Source of the DNA: Streptomyces sp. NBC_00510
GTDB taxonomy: Bacteria; Actinomycetota; Actinomycetes; Streptomycetales; Streptomycetaceae
DNA length: 64,000 nt
Direction: 5' to 3'
Assembly (NCBI GenBank): GCA_036013505.1
Contig: CP107851.1
Span: forward strand, 1,922,001 to 1,986,000
Shown here: positions 34,187-43,281 of the stretch, piece by piece
Layout: the number at the start of each line of letters is the position of its first letter
How positions within the stretch are numbered: position 1 is the stretch's first letter
Translations under genes and position numbers: made by a program
The notes under the pieces: model-generated
Told to the model about the DNA's origin: nothing
Database searches by the model: none
The model's input: only the letters and a program-made list of their open reading frames with translations

Positions 34187-35518
34187 ATGAAGCGCACCCT
34201 CGTCGCGGCCACCGCCATATGCGGTCTGGCCCTCGCGACCACCGCCTGCGGCGGTGACACCAAGGCCTCCTCCGACTCCGGCCCGGCGGCCGGCGCCCAG
34301 AAGCTCAAGGGCCAGACCGTCACCGTCGCGGCCGTCTGGACCGGCGTCGAGCAGCAGAACTTCCAGAAGGTCCTGGACGGCTTCACCGCGAAGACCGGGG
34401 CGAAGGTGGCGTACGTCTCCACCGGCGACAACTTCGCGACCGTCCTGGGCAGCAAGGTCGAGGGCGGTGACTCGCCCGACGTCGCGATGGTGCCGCAGCC
34501 CGGTGTGCTCAAGGAGTTCGCGGGCAAGGGCTGGCTCCAGCCGCTGTCGCCGGAGGTGAAGGGCGCCGCGGAGAAGAACTACGCCAAGATCTGGCAGACG
34601 TTCGGCACGGTCGACGGCACCTACTACGGCCTGTACTTCAAGACCTCCGACAAGTCGACGGTCTGGTACAGCCCGCAGGCGCTGGAGACGGCCGGCGTGC
34701 AGCCGCCCAAGACCTTCGCGGAGATGCTGGACGCCGCCCGCGCCGTCTCCGACTCGGGCCTGCCCGCCTTCGCCGTCGGCGGCTCGGACGGCTGGACGCT
34801 CACCGACTGGTTCGAGAACGTCTACCTCTCCCAGGCCGGCCCGGAGAACTACGACAAGCTGACCCGGCACGAGATCCCGTGGAGCGACCCCACCGTCGTC
34901 AAGGCGCTCACCACCTTGTCCCAGCTGTTCGGCGAGGACGACCTGCTCGCGGGCGGCCGCAAGGGCGCCCTGGCCACCAGCTTCCCGGACTCCGTCGCGC
35001 ACGTCTTCGGCAAGAGCCCCAAGGCCGGCCTGGTCTACGAGGGCGACTTCGTCGGCGGTGTCATCTCGGGTGACCTGGGCGGCAAGGTCGGCGAGGACGC
35101 CAAGTTCTTCCCCTTCCCCTCGGTCGACGGCGGCCCGGCACCGGTGGTCGGCGGCGGCGAGGCCGCCGTGGCGCTGAAGTCCGGCAAGAACGCCAAGGCC
35201 GCCATGGAGCTGATCGCCTACCTGGCCACCCCCGAGGCCGCGCAGATCTGGGCCAAGGCGGGCGGCTTCCTCTCCCCCAACACCAAGCTGGACCCCGCCT
35301 CCTACGCGGACGACACCCTGCGCACGGCCGCCAAGTCCCTGGTCGACGCCGGTGACACGGTGCGCTTCGACATGTCCGACCAGACCCCGCCCGCCTTCGG
35401 CGGCACGCCCGGCAAGGGCGAGTGGAAGATCCTGCAGGACTTCCTGCGCGACCCGTCGGACCCGAAGGCCACCGCGGCGAAGCTCGAGGCCGCGGCCGCC
35501 AAGGCGTACAAGGGCTGA
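34187..35518 (+). CDS. Sugar ABC transporter substrate-binding lipoprotein
   Basis: The family 1 binding protein (443 residues) has a signal peptide ending in the lipobox LATTAC followed by GGD (Cys about 20), so it is a membrane-anchored lipoprotein. The mature part has TVTVAAVWTGVEQQNFQKVLDGF, STGDNFATVLGSKVEGGDSPDVAMVPQPG and GLYFKTSDKSTVWYSP, close in pattern to alpha-glucoside (AglE-like) binding proteins. GAAGAAGGGA lies upstream of the ATG. It is followed 9 bp later by two permeases. No ATPase is in the cluster, so a shared MsiK-type ATPase encoded elsewhere is expected, as for other Streptomyces sugar importers. Confidence 0.9.
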   Translation: MKRTLVAATAICGLALATTACGGDTKASSDSGPAAGAQKLKGQTVTVAAVWTGVEQQNFQKVLDGFTAKTGAKVAYVSTGDNFATVLGSKVEGGDSPDVAMVPQPGVLKEFAGKGWLQPLSPEVKGAAEKNYAKIWQTFGTVDGTYYGLYFKTSDKSTVWYSPQALETAGVQPPKTFAEMLDAARAVSDSGLPAFAVGGSDGWTLTDWFENVYLSQAGPENYDKLTRHEIPWSDPTVVKALTTLSQLFGEDDLLAGGRKGALATSFPDSVAHVFGKSPKAGLVYEGDFVGGVISGDLGGKVGEDAKFFPFPSVDGGPAPVVGGGEAAVALKSGKNAKAAMELIAYLATPEAAQIWAKAGGFLSPNTKLDPASYADDTLRTAAKSLVDAGDTVRFDMSDQTPPAFGGTPGKGEWKILQDFLRDPSDPKATAAKLEAAAAKAYKG

Positions 35519-35527
35519 GGCCGGATC

Positions 35528-36880
35528 ATGTCCGCCCTCACCCGCAAGGTGCCGCCCGCCCCGGCGGGCGGCACCGCCCCGGCCTCCGTCCGGCGGCGTT
35601 CACGCCGGGCCCGCATCACGGCGATCGTCTTCGCGCTCCCGGCGCTCGCCCTGCTCGGCGCCCTCGTCGGCTACCCCATCCTCTTCTCGGTCGGCCGCAG
35701 CCTGTTCGACGCGAGCGGCGACCGCTTCGTGGGACTCGCCAACTACCAGGAGATGTTCAGCGACCCGGCCACCCTCAAGGCCGTCCGCAACACCGCGATC
35801 TGGGTCGTGGCCGCGCCGGCGCTGCTCACCGGCGTCGGCCTGGTCCTGGCCGTGCTCACCGAGAAGATCCGCTGGGCCACCGCCTTCAAGCTGCTGATCT
35901 TCATGCCGATGGCGGTCTCCTTCCTCGCCGCGGGCATCACCTTCCGCCTGGTGTACGACCAGGACCCGCAGCGCGGCGTCATGAACGCGGTCGCCGTCGC
36001 CGTCCACGACACCTTCAACGACTCCTCCGCCTACCCCGGCGCCCGGCCCCGCGGCACGGACGTGCTGAAGGAGTCGGGCGACGGCGGTTACCAGGCGGTC
36101 GCGCGGGTGGAGCCGGGCAAGGACGTCACGCTGGGCCTGGTCGGCCTGCCGCCCGCGTCCCTGCCGAAGCAGGCCCGCCCGGCCGCGCCCGCGCAGGTCT
36201 CCGACGACGCCGTCACCGGCGTGGTCTACCTGGACTTCGTCCCGGGCGGCGGGGGCACGCCCGGCGCCGTGGACCCCCAGGAGCGCGGCCTGCCGCACAT
36301 GGCGGTGGAACTGACCAAGGGTGATGCCGTGGTCGCCACCACGACCACCGGTGACGACGGTTCCTTCCGCTTCGCAGGAGCCGGGGACGGCCCGTACGGC
36401 GTCCGCCTGCCCGGGAAGAACTTCGCGGAACCGTACGCGGGCATCGACTGGCTCGGCCCGACACTGATCACCCCGGCGATCATCGGCGCCTACCTGTGGA
36501 TCTGGACCGGCTTCTCCATGGTGCTGATCGGCGCCGGGCTGTCCTCGCTGCCGCGCGAGACGCTGGAGGCCGCCCGGATGGACGGCGCGGGCGAGTGGCA
36601 GATCTTCCGCAGGATCACCGTGCCGCTGCTCGCGCCGGTGCTGGGCGTGGTCTTCGTGACGCTGGTGATCAACGTGATGAAGGTCTTCGACCTCGTGTAC
36701 ATCATCGCGCCGGGCCCGGTGCAGGAGGACGCCAACGTCCTGGCGCTCCAGATGTGGCTGGTCTCCTTCGGCGGCGGCAACAACCAGGGCCTGGGCAGCG
36801 CGATCGGCGTCGTCCTCCTGCTGCTGGTGCTGCCGGCCATGGCCCTCAACATCCGACGCTTCCGCAGGAGCAACCGATGA
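35528..36880 (+). CDS. Sugar ABC permease with large extracytoplasmic insert
   Basis: The 450-residue MalF-like permease has membrane segments near residues 30-55, 90-112 and 120-140, then after about residue 310. Its EAA loop is ETLEAARMDGAGEWQIFRRITVP. Between about residues 145 and 310 lies an insert that includes a Cna-B/carboxypeptidase-regulatory-like beta-sandwich (about 228-300: GVVYLDF...GLPHMAVELTKGDAVVATTTTGDDGSF). A usual MalF/AglF permease is 290-330 residues, so the insert accounts for the extra length. It would lie outside the membrane, near the binding protein. The stop overlaps the next start (ATGA). Confidence 0.88.
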   Translation: MSALTRKVPPAPAGGTAPASVRRRSRRARITAIVFALPALALLGALVGYPILFSVGRSLFDASGDRFVGLANYQEMFSDPATLKAVRNTAIWVVAAPALLTGVGLVLAVLTEKIRWATAFKLLIFMPMAVSFLAAGITFRLVYDQDPQRGVMNAVAVAVHDTFNDSSAYPGARPRGTDVLKESGDGGYQAVARVEPGKDVTLGLVGLPPASLPKQARPAAPAQVSDDAVTGVVYLDFVPGGGGTPGAVDPQERGLPHMAVELTKGDAVVATTTTGDDGSFRFAGAGDGPYGVRLPGKNFAEPYAGIDWLGPTLITPAIIGAYLWIWTGFSMVLIGAGLSSLPRETLEAARMDGAGEWQIFRRITVPLLAPVLGVVFVTLVINVMKVFDLVYIIAPGPVQEDANVLALQMWLVSFGGGNNQGLGSAIGVVLLLLVLPAMALNIRRFRRSNR

Positions 36881-37803
36881 CCGTGCAGACCGCCGCTCCG
36901 CACCCCGCTCCGCCCACCCCGCCCGGCGGGACCTCCGGCCGGCCCCCCGGGCGTCCCTCCGTGGCGGGCCGGCTGGTCGCGGTGCTGCGCGGGGGGCTCG
37001 TCCAGGTCCTGCTGACGGTCGTCGCGCTGATCTGGCTCACCCCGACGGCCGGACTGTTCGTCTCCTCGCTGCGGAACGCCGACGACAACGCCGGTTCCGG
37101 CTGGTGGACCGCCCTGGTCCACCCCGGGTCGCTGACCTTCGACAACTACTCCGCGATCCTCGGGGACAGCGGGATCACCCAGGCGTTCTGGAACACCGTC
37201 CTGATCTCGGTGCCCGCCACGGCCGCCGTCGTGGTCCTTGCCGCCCTGGCCGGGTACGCCTTCGCCTGGCTGGAGTTCCCGGGGCGCGACTGGGTCTTCC
37301 TGGTGGTCGTCGGCATGCTCGTGGTGCCGGTGCAGATCGGACTGCTGCCGGTGGCCCGGCTGTTCGGGGCGGTGGGACTGTTCGGCACGACCTCGGGCGT
37401 GGTCCTCTTCCACGTGGCGTACGGGCTGCCGTTCGCCATCTTCCTGCTGCGCAACTACTTCGCGGAGATCCCGCGCGAAATGCTGGAGGCCGCCCGCATG
37501 GACGGCGGGACGGAGTGGACGATCTTCCGGAAGCTGGTGCTGCCGGTGGGCCGTCCGGCGATCGCGAGCCTGGCCATCTTCCAGTTCCTGTGGGTCTGGA
37601 ACGACATGCTCGTCGCGCTGATCTTCGCCGACAGCGGCTCGCAGCCGCTCACGGTCGCCCTGCAGTCCCAGATGCGGCAGTTCGGCTCCAACATCGACGT
37701 GCTGGCGCCGGGGGCCTTCCTGTCGCTGATCGTGCCGCTGGCGGTCTTCTTCGCCTTCCAGCGCCACTTCGTGGAGGGGGTCATGGCCGGGTCGGTGAAG
37801 TAG
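36877..37803 (+). CDS. Sugar ABC permease (MalG/AglG-like)
   Basis: The second permease (308 residues) has six predicted membrane segments and the EAA loop EMLEAARMDGGTEWTIFRKLVLP near residue 205. A Pro-rich cytoplasmic N-terminus (about 1-30) precedes the first segment. The end, FVEGVMAGSVK, is typical of MalG-type permeases. ATG 36877 overlaps the preceding permease stop by four bases and has AGGAG upstream; open frame before that ATG is an antisense-type shadow. With the binding protein and first permease it completes the membrane part of the importer, which still needs an ATPase from elsewhere. Confidence 0.9.
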   Translation: MTVQTAAPHPAPPTPPGGTSGRPPGRPSVAGRLVAVLRGGLVQVLLTVVALIWLTPTAGLFVSSLRNADDNAGSGWWTALVHPGSLTFDNYSAILGDSGITQAFWNTVLISVPATAAVVVLAALAGYAFAWLEFPGRDWVFLVVVGMLVVPVQIGLLPVARLFGAVGLFGTTSGVVLFHVAYGLPFAIFLLRNYFAEIPREMLEAARMDGGTEWTIFRKLVLPVGRPAIASLAIFQFLWVWNDMLVALIFADSGSQPLTVALQSQMRQFGSNIDVLAPGAFLSLIVPLAVFFAFQRHFVEGVMAGSVK

Positions 37804-37822
37804 CGGCCGAGCCGCCGCGGGA

Positions 37823-37924
37823 GCGGGTGCGGCGATACATCGGAGGTCTTTCTTGTCAGTCACCCCGATCCCCCTTAGGGTCGGGGCGGAGGACAGGACT
37901 CCTCCGACGTATCCCCGCACCCGC
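37823..37924. repeat. Large inverted repeat between the sugar importer and fucosidase
   Basis: Arms of 24 bp at 37823-37846 and 37901-37924 are complementary at 22 positions. The 54-bp centre contains a smaller GC-rich dyad (37864-37887, CCCCGA...TCGGGG). Each arm carries a GATAC(A/G)TCGGAGG element. It could be an attenuator or terminator hairpin, or a pair of operator sites before the fucosidase gene. Confidence 0.75.
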
Positions 37925-37958
37925 GGTCGTCTTCCCCCTCCCCGAGGACTCGTCAGCC

Positions 37959-39230
37959 ATGCCCCTGCAGCCGTGGTTCGCCGACGCCAAGCTCGGCATC
38001 TTCATCCACTACGGGATCTACGCGGTCGACGGCGTGCCCGAGTCCTGGGCCTTCTACAACGGTGAGGTCCCCCACGAGCGGTACATGCGCCAGCTCGACG
38101 GGTTCACCGCCGCGCGGTACGACCCGCGCGCCTGGGCCGGGCTCTTCGCCCGCGCGGGCGCCCGCTACGCGGTGCTGACCGCCCGGCACCACGACGGCGT
38201 CGCCCTGTGGGACACCGCGCAGGGCGACCTGTCGGTCGTCCGGCACACCCCGGCCGGGCGCGACCTGATCGCCCCGTACGCGCAGGCGCTGCGCGAACAC
38301 GGCCTGAAGGTCGGGCTCTACTACTCCCACTCGGACTGGAACCACCCGGACTACCCCAGCGTCGTCCACCCCGCCCCGCCCACGGAGGACGTGGCGACCA
38401 GCCCCTTCGCCGCCCCGGCGGACGGCAAGGAGGACCCGGCCGCCTGGGAGCGCTACCTCGCCTACCGCGACGCCCAGGTCGGCGAGCTGGTCGACCGCTT
38501 CCGGCCCGACCTGCTGTGGTTCGACGGCGAGTGGGAGCGCAGCGAGGAGCAGTGGGGCCTGGACGCCCTGGCCGCGCGGATCCTCGCCGGGAACCCGGAG
38601 ACGGTCCTCAACGCGCGCATGCTGAGCCACGGCGACTACGCCACACCCGAGCAGGGCATCCCCGTCGAACCGCCGGCCGGGCCGTGGGAGCTGTGCCTGA
38701 CCGTCAACGACTCCTGGGGCTTCCAGCACACCGACCACCGCCACAAGTCGGTGCGCCAGCTGGTCCGCTACTTCACCGAGACGATCGGCGCCGGCGGCAA
38801 CCTGCTGCTGGACGTCGGCCCCCGTGAGGACGGCACCATCACCCCGGAGCAGACGGCCCGCCTGGAGGGCCTCGGCGACTGGATCCGCGGCCACGCCGAC
38901 GCCGTGTACGGCACCGTCGCCGGCCTGCCGGCCGGGCACCACTACGGCCCCAGCACCCTGTCCGCCGACCGCCGCACCCTGTACCTGGTGTGCTTCGACG
39001 CCCCGCGCGAGACGATCGCGCTGCGCGGCCTGCGCAACCGCGTCCGCCGCGTGTCGGTGGTGGGCACGGGCGCGGAGCTGGGCCACCACGTGACCGGCGG
39101 GCTCCACGACGTGCCCGGAGTCACCTGGATCGACGCGCCCTCCCCCGACGCCCTGGACCCGTACGCCACCGTCCTCGCCCTCGAACTCGACGCCGAACTG
39201 GACCTCTACCGCGGCACCGGTCGCACCTGA
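37959..39230 (+). CDS. GH29 alpha-L-fucosidase
   Basis: This retaining alpha-L-fucosidase (423 residues) has no signal peptide and so acts inside the cell. The barrel begins WFADAKLGIFIHYGIYAVDGVPESW, with the family's AGARYAVLTARHHDGVALWDT. The nucleophile Asp is in PDLLWFDGEWERSE, and the later NDSWGFQHTDHRHKS and GGNLLLDVGPREDGTI are typical of GH29. The ATG at 37959 has GAGGA 10 nt upstream. It follows the sugar importer, so fucosylated oligosaccharides may be among the imported substrates. Its end overlaps the convergent second GH29 gene by 25 bp. Confidence 0.92.
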   Translation: MPLQPWFADAKLGIFIHYGIYAVDGVPESWAFYNGEVPHERYMRQLDGFTAARYDPRAWAGLFARAGARYAVLTARHHDGVALWDTAQGDLSVVRHTPAGRDLIAPYAQALREHGLKVGLYYSHSDWNHPDYPSVVHPAPPTEDVATSPFAAPADGKEDPAAWERYLAYRDAQVGELVDRFRPDLLWFDGEWERSEEQWGLDALAARILAGNPETVLNARMLSHGDYATPEQGIPVEPPAGPWELCLTVNDSWGFQHTDHRHKSVRQLVRYFTETIGAGGNLLLDVGPREDGTITPEQTARLEGLGDWIRGHADAVYGTVAGLPAGHHYGPSTLSADRRTLYLVCFDAPRETIALRGLRNRVRRVSVVGTGAELGHHVTGGLHDVPGVTWIDAPSPDALDPYATVLALELDAELDLYRGTGRT

Positions 39231-40456
39231 GGGAGCTCCGGCATCGTCGCGCAGCCCGTGCGGTAGCCCGTGACGCGGCGCAGGGCCGCGCCGTCGCCGG
39301 TGAGGCGGATGCGCAGGCCGGTCACCTCCCGCTCGGGGAAGACGTGGACGCGGCGGACGCCGACGGTGCGGCCCCGGGCGACGGTGCGGCCGCCGGCGTG
39401 GACGGTGTGCTCCCGGACGCGCTGTCCGCCCGTCAGGTCCTCCGCCAGGTCGAGGTGGTCGAGCACGACCGGGCCGGGGAACTGGGCGGTCCAGGTGTGG
39501 TCGTCCTCCCGGGTCAGCAGGGCCTCGACGGGGGCGGCGAAGCGCCGGCGCAGCTCGCCTGTGAACTCCAGCAGCCGGGCGCGGTCGGCGTCGTCGACCA
39601 GGCCGCGGCGGTCGGGGGCCACGTTGAGCAGGAGCCCGGCGCCGAGGCCGACCGAGCGGTACCAGATGGCCAGCAGATGGTCGTGGCTCTTGAGGGTGTG
39701 CAGGTCGTCGGGCTGCCAGAACCAGTTGGCGCGCAGCGGGACGTCGCATTCGGGCGGCAGGTAGCGCACCTGGTCCAGGGCGGCCCGCCCCGCGTCGTAG
39801 ACGCTGATGCCGGTGGAGTCCACGGCGTAGTGGCAGGGGTCGCAGGCGAGACCGTCCTCGTTGCCCACCCAGCGGATCGTGGGGCGGCCCATGTTGAAGA
39901 CCATGGCGTCCGGCTGGTGCGCGTCGACGACCGCGGCGATCGCCTCCCAGTCGTACGTGCGGCCCTCGGACCCGGCGCCGTCGAACCACAGCTCGTACAG
40001 CGGGCCGTAGCGGGTGCACAGTTCGGTCAGCTGGCGGACGTACAGGTCGTCGTACGCCTCCGGATCCTCGTAGCAGGGCGCGTTGCGGTCCCAGGGCGAC
40101 AGGTACAGGCCCAGGCCGAGTCCGTACGCGCGGCAGGCCCCGGCGAGTTCGCCCACGACGTCACCGGCGCCGTCCCTCCAGGGGGAGGCGGCCACCGAGT
40201 AGCCGGTGGTGGCGGTGGGCCACAGGCAGAAGCCGTCGTGGTGCTTGGCGGTGAGCACCACGTAGGCGGCGCCCGCCTCGGCCGCGGTGCGGGCCCACTG
40301 GCGGGCGTCCAGCGCCGTGGGGGCGAAGGTCGCCGGGTTCAGGGTGCCGTCGCTCCACTCCCGCCCGTTGAAGGTGTTGATTCCGAAGTGCAGGAAGACG
40401 CCGAATCCCGCTTCCTGCCAGGCGAGTTGGGCCGGGGTCGGGACGGGGGCGGCCAT
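39206..40456 (-). CDS. Second GH29 alpha-L-fucosidase-like protein
   Basis: This GH29-fold hydrolase (416 residues) has LAWQEAGFGVFLHFGINTFNGREWSDG, YVVLTAKHHDGFCLWP and a candidate nucleophile Asp in LYELWFDGAGSEG. It is a different GH29 subgroup from the convergent gene, with little similarity outside the catalytic motifs, so it is not a recent duplication. A C-terminal carbohydrate-binding-like beta domain (about 315-410) follows the barrel. No signal peptide is present. AAGGA precedes the ATG. It is read 11 bp after the hydroxyacid dehydrogenase gene on the same strand. Its 3' end overlaps the first fucosidase by 25 bp. Confidence 0.88.
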   Translation of the reverse strand: MAAPVPTPAQLAWQEAGFGVFLHFGINTFNGREWSDGTLNPATFAPTALDARQWARTAAEAGAAYVVLTAKHHDGFCLWPTATTGYSVAASPWRDGAGDVVGELAGACRAYGLGLGLYLSPWDRNAPCYEDPEAYDDLYVRQLTELCTRYGPLYELWFDGAGSEGRTYDWEAIAAVVDAHQPDAMVFNMGRPTIRWVGNEDGLACDPCHYAVDSTGISVYDAGRAALDQVRYLPPECDVPLRANWFWQPDDLHTLKSHDHLLAIWYRSVGLGAGLLLNVAPDRRGLVDDADRARLLEFTGELRRRFAAPVEALLTREDDHTWTAQFPGPVVLDHLDLAEDLTGGQRVREHTVHAGGRTVARGRTVGVRRVHVFPEREVTGLRIRLTGDGAALRRVTGYRTGCATMPELPQVRPVPR

Positions 40457-40467
40457 GCGGTCCTTCC

Positions 40468-41487
40468 TCAGGCGGAGCGTGCGAGCGCGTCGCGGTGGAC
40501 GGCGTGGGCGAGGGGCGCGCCGCGGGCGAGGCGTTCGATCTCCTCGATCGCGGTGTCGGCGAGCCGGGCCAGCTCGCCGCCGAGCGATCCGGCGACGTGC
40601 GGGGTCAGCAGGACGTTCGGCAGGTCGTAGAGCGGCGAGTCGGCGGGCAGCGGCTCGGGGTCGGTGACATCGAGGACGGCGTGCAGCCGGCCGGAGACCA
40701 GTTCGGCGGTGAGGGCGGCGGTGTCGACCAGCGAGCCCCGCGAGGTGTTGATCAGCGTGGTCCCGTTCCGCAGCAGCGCCAGGCGCGCGGCGTCGAACAG
40801 ACGCCGGGTCTCGGGAAGTTCGGGGGCGTGGACGGTGACCACGTCGCCGAGCAGGCACAGTTGGTCCAGCTCCACCGGTTCCGCACCGAGCGCGACCGCC
40901 TCGCCGGGGTCGAGGTAGGGGTCGTGGACGAGCAGGCGCAGGTCGAAGGGGCGCAGCAGCTCGATGACCCGCCGCCCGATGCGGGAGGCGCCGACGACCC
41001 CCACGGTGCGACGGTAGTTGCCGATGCCGGCCGGCATGTCGGGGGGCTCCGGCCGGTCGCGGGCCTCCCGGTAGGCCTGCGCCGAGGCCAGCACGCGCTT
41101 GTTGGCGAACAGCACGGCGGCGACTGTGTACTCGGCCACCGGCAGCGCGTTGGCCGCGGCGGCGGTGGAGACCTGGATGCCGCGCCGCCACACGGCGTCG
41201 GTGACGTGCTGCTTGACCGATCCGGCGGCGTGGACGACCGCGCGCAGCGCGGGCATGCGGGCCAGCGCCGCCTCGTCCAGCGGCAGGCAGCCCCAGCCGG
41301 TGAGCAGCACCTCAGCCTCGGCGAGCGGTTCCGCCACCGCGGGGTCCCCGAAGTCCTCGACGAGCAGGGCGGGGTCGACGCGGGCGGCACGGCAGAGGCG
41401 TTCGAGGGCCGCGTCGCCGAGGACGGCGTCACGGGTCTCGGCACTCATGGCGAGGACGGTACGGGGACGGTGGTGCGCGCGGGTCAC
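40468..41487 (-). CDS. D-2-hydroxyacid dehydrogenase family protein
   Basis: This NAD-dependent dehydrogenase (339 residues) has the family order: N-terminal substrate half, then GVVGASRIGRRVIELLRPFD as dinucleotide motif (GASRIG in place of the usual GxGxxG), catalytic Arg in INTSRGSLVDTAALTAEL, Glu in DVTDPEPLP and His in LLTPHVAGSLGGE. The C-terminal half is typical of 3-phosphoglycerate dehydrogenase-like proteins. It is coupled to the second fucosidase, so it may act on a fucose-derived or other sugar acid, but the substrate is not known. GTG 41487 has GGGGGAG upstream. Confidence 0.85.
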   Translation of the reverse strand: MTRAHHRPRTVLAMSAETRDAVLGDAALERLCRAARVDPALLVEDFGDPAVAEPLAEAEVLLTGWGCLPLDEAALARMPALRAVVHAAGSVKQHVTDAVWRRGIQVSTAAAANALPVAEYTVAAVLFANKRVLASAQAYREARDRPEPPDMPAGIGNYRRTVGVVGASRIGRRVIELLRPFDLRLLVHDPYLDPGEAVALGAEPVELDQLCLLGDVVTVHAPELPETRRLFDAARLALLRNGTTLINTSRGSLVDTAALTAELVSGRLHAVLDVTDPEPLPADSPLYDLPNVLLTPHVAGSLGGELARLADTAIEEIERLARGAPLAHAVHRDALARSA

Positions 41488-41643
41488 GTGACGGCTCCCC
41501 CTGTGGAGACCTGCGGACAGGTGAGGGCGCCATCATTCGCACGGGACCCGGTGGCGTCAAGGGCGGACCGGGCCTCCCCGGCCCCGGCACGCGCACCGCC
41601 TCGGACGCCGCACGCGGGGTACCGGACCGGGAGCCGGGCCGGC

Positions 41644-41658
41644 ACCCCCGTCGGGGGT
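41644..41658 (-). terminator. Short hairpin after adenosine deaminase
   Basis: ACCCCC (41644-41649) and GGGGGT (41653-41658) pair around a 3-nt loop, directly at the adenosine deaminase stop on the minus strand. The stem is short, so this is a weak call. Confidence 0.4.
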
Positions 41659-42734
41659 CAGCTGCCCGCGGCGAGCACCGTCTCGTAGCCCGGCAGGACA
41701 ACGTCGCGGATGATCGCGTTCCGCTCGTCGAAGGGGAGGAACGCGCTCTTGAGCGCGTTGACGGTGACCTCGCGCAGGTCCTCCGCCGTCCAGCCCGCCT
41801 CGGTGACGAGCAGCTCCATCTCGCGGGTCATGGTGGTCGCCGAGACCAGGCGGTTGTCGGTGTTGAGGGTGACGCGGAAGCCGAGGTCGCGCAGGAGGGT
41901 GATGGGGTGCTCGGCGATGGAGGTGGCGGCGCCCGTCTGGAGGTTGGAGGTCGGGCAGACCTCCAGTGCGATGCGGCGGTCGCGTATCCAGCCCGCGAGG
42001 CGGCCGAGCTTGCCGTCCACGATGTCCTCGGCGAGGCGGACGCCGTGGCCGATCCGCAGCGCGCCGCAGACCTGCACCGCCTGGTGGATGCTGGGCAGGC
42101 CGTGGGCCTCGCCCGCGTGGATGGTGAAGGGCACGTTCTCGCGGCGCAGGTGCTCGAAGGCGGCGAGGTGGTCGGCGGGCGGGAAGCCGTCCTCGGCGCC
42201 CGCGATGTCAAAGCCGACGACGCCCGCGTCGCGGTACGCGACGGCGAGGTCGGCCACCTCGCGGCTGCGGTCGGTCATGCGCATCGCGCACAGCAGCGTG
42301 CCCACACGGACCGGCGTGCCCGCGGCCGCGGCCTTCGCCATGCCGGCGGCCAGGCCCTGCTGGACGGTCTCGACGACCTCGGCCAAGCTCAGGCCCCGGT
42401 GCACCAGCAGCTCGGGCGCGTAGCGCACCTCGCCGTAGACGACGCCGTCGGCGGCGAGGTCCAGCACGTACTCCTCGGCGACGCGCAGCAGGCCCTCGCG
42501 GTTGCCCATCACCGCGATCGTGTGCTCGAAGGTGGCGATGTAGCGGACCAGGTCGCCGGAGTTGGCGGCGTCGTAGTACCAGGCGGCCAGCTCGCCGGGG
42601 TCGGTGGCGGGCAGGGTGTGGCCGATCTCCGCGGCCAGTTCGACCAGGGTGGCCGGGCGCAGGCCGCCGTCCAGGTGGTCGTGGAGAACGGCCTTGGGGA
42701 GCCGGCGGATCAGGTCGGTGTCGAGGGCGGTCAC
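41658..42734 (-). CDS. Adenosine deaminase
   Basis: This zinc hydrolase (358 residues) deaminates adenosine and deoxyadenosine to inosine forms. It has the metal-binding start [19 protein letters not shown], the catalytic Glu/His region [19 protein letters not shown] and the metal/base Asp in [10 protein letters not shown]. The pattern matches bacterial Add of normal length. The GTG start at 42734 overlaps the VOC gene's stop (GTGA), so the two are co-translated. A role in purine salvage is expected. Several Streptomyces have more than one add gene, so this may not be the only copy. Confidence 0.93.
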   Translation of the reverse strand: MTALDTDLIRRLPKAVLHDHLDGGLRPATLVELAAEIGHTLPATDPGELAAWYYDAANSGDLVRYIATFEHTIAVMGNREGLLRVAEEYVLDLAADGVVYGEVRYAPELLVHRGLSLAEVVETVQQGLAAGMAKAAAAGTPVRVGTLLCAMRMTDRSREVADLAVAYRDAGVVGFDIAGAEDGFPPADHLAAFEHLRRENVPFTIHAGEAHGLPSIHQAVQVCGALRIGHGVRLAEDIVDGKLGRLAGWIRDRRIALEVCPTSNLQTGAATSIAEHPITLLRDLGFRVTLNTDNRLVSATTMTREMELLVTEAGWTAEDLREVTVNALKSAFLPFDERNAIIRDVVLPGYETVLAAGS

Positions 42735-43153
42735 GCGGTGTGCTCCTGGTCGGCGGGGGCGGTGGCGGCGGGCTGGAGGAGGTCCCAGCGGTTCCCGTAC
42801 GGGTCCTGGAAGACGACGACCGAGCCGTACGCCTCGTGGCGGGGCTCCTCCAGGAAGGTCACCCCCGCGGCGCTCATCCGCGCGTGGTCGCCCGCGAAGT
42901 CCTCGGTGTGCAGGAAGAAGCCGACCCGTCCGCCGGTCTGGTCGCCGACCCGCGACAGCTCCGCGTCGTTCTTGGCGCGGGCGAGCAGCAGCCCGCTGCC
43001 CGCGGCGCCGCCGGGCGGGCGCACGACGACCCACCGGCTGCCGCCGGGGCGCGGCTCGTCCTCGACGAGCTCGAAGCCGAGGGCGCCGGTGTAGAAGGCG
43101 ATGGCCTCGTCGTAGTCGCGGACGACGAGGGTGACCAGGGCGATACGGGACAT
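42731..43153 (-). CDS. VOC-family (glyoxalase/bleomycin-resistance) protein
   Basis: This 140-residue protein has the paired beta-alpha-beta-beta-beta units of the vicinal-oxygen-chelate fold: [26 protein letters not shown] near the start and [32 protein letters not shown] near the end. Such proteins are metal-dependent isomerases, dioxygenases or drug-binding proteins. The substrate cannot be predicted. It lies just upstream of adenosine deaminase and overlaps it by four bases. Confidence 0.85.
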   Translation of the reverse strand: MSRIALVTLVVRDYDEAIAFYTGALGFELVEDEPRPGGSRWVVVRPPGGAAGSGLLLARAKNDAELSRVGDQTGGRVGFFLHTEDFAGDHARMSAAGVTFLEEPRHEAYGSVVVFQDPYGNRWDLLQPAATAPADQEHTA

Positions 43154-43192
43154 GCGCGAACGTTATACGTAACACCACGACCCGGGCAAGAC

Positions 43193-43215
43193 GCCCCCTC
43201 CGGCTGGGAGGGGGC
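43193..43215 (-). terminator. Second GC hairpin downstream of the thioesterase gene
   Basis: GCCCCCTCC (43193-43201) and GGAGGGGGC (43207-43215) form a 9-bp stem with a 5-nt loop. It lies 28 bp past the stronger hairpin at 43243-43274 in the metE-thioesterase direction, giving a possible double terminator before the VOC gene. Confidence 0.5.
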
Positions 43216-43242
43216 GCCGGTCCCGGGCCACGCGGGGCGGGC

Positions 43243-43274
43243 GCCGGGCGGGGCCGCCGGCCGCCCCGCCCGGC
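43243..43274 (-). terminator. Terminator of the metE-thioesterase operon
   Basis: GCCGGGCGGGGC (43243-43254) and its exact complement (43263-43274) form a 12-bp stem with an 8-nt loop, 8 bp past the thioesterase stop on the minus strand. Confidence 0.75.
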
Positions 43275-43281
43275 CCCCTGG

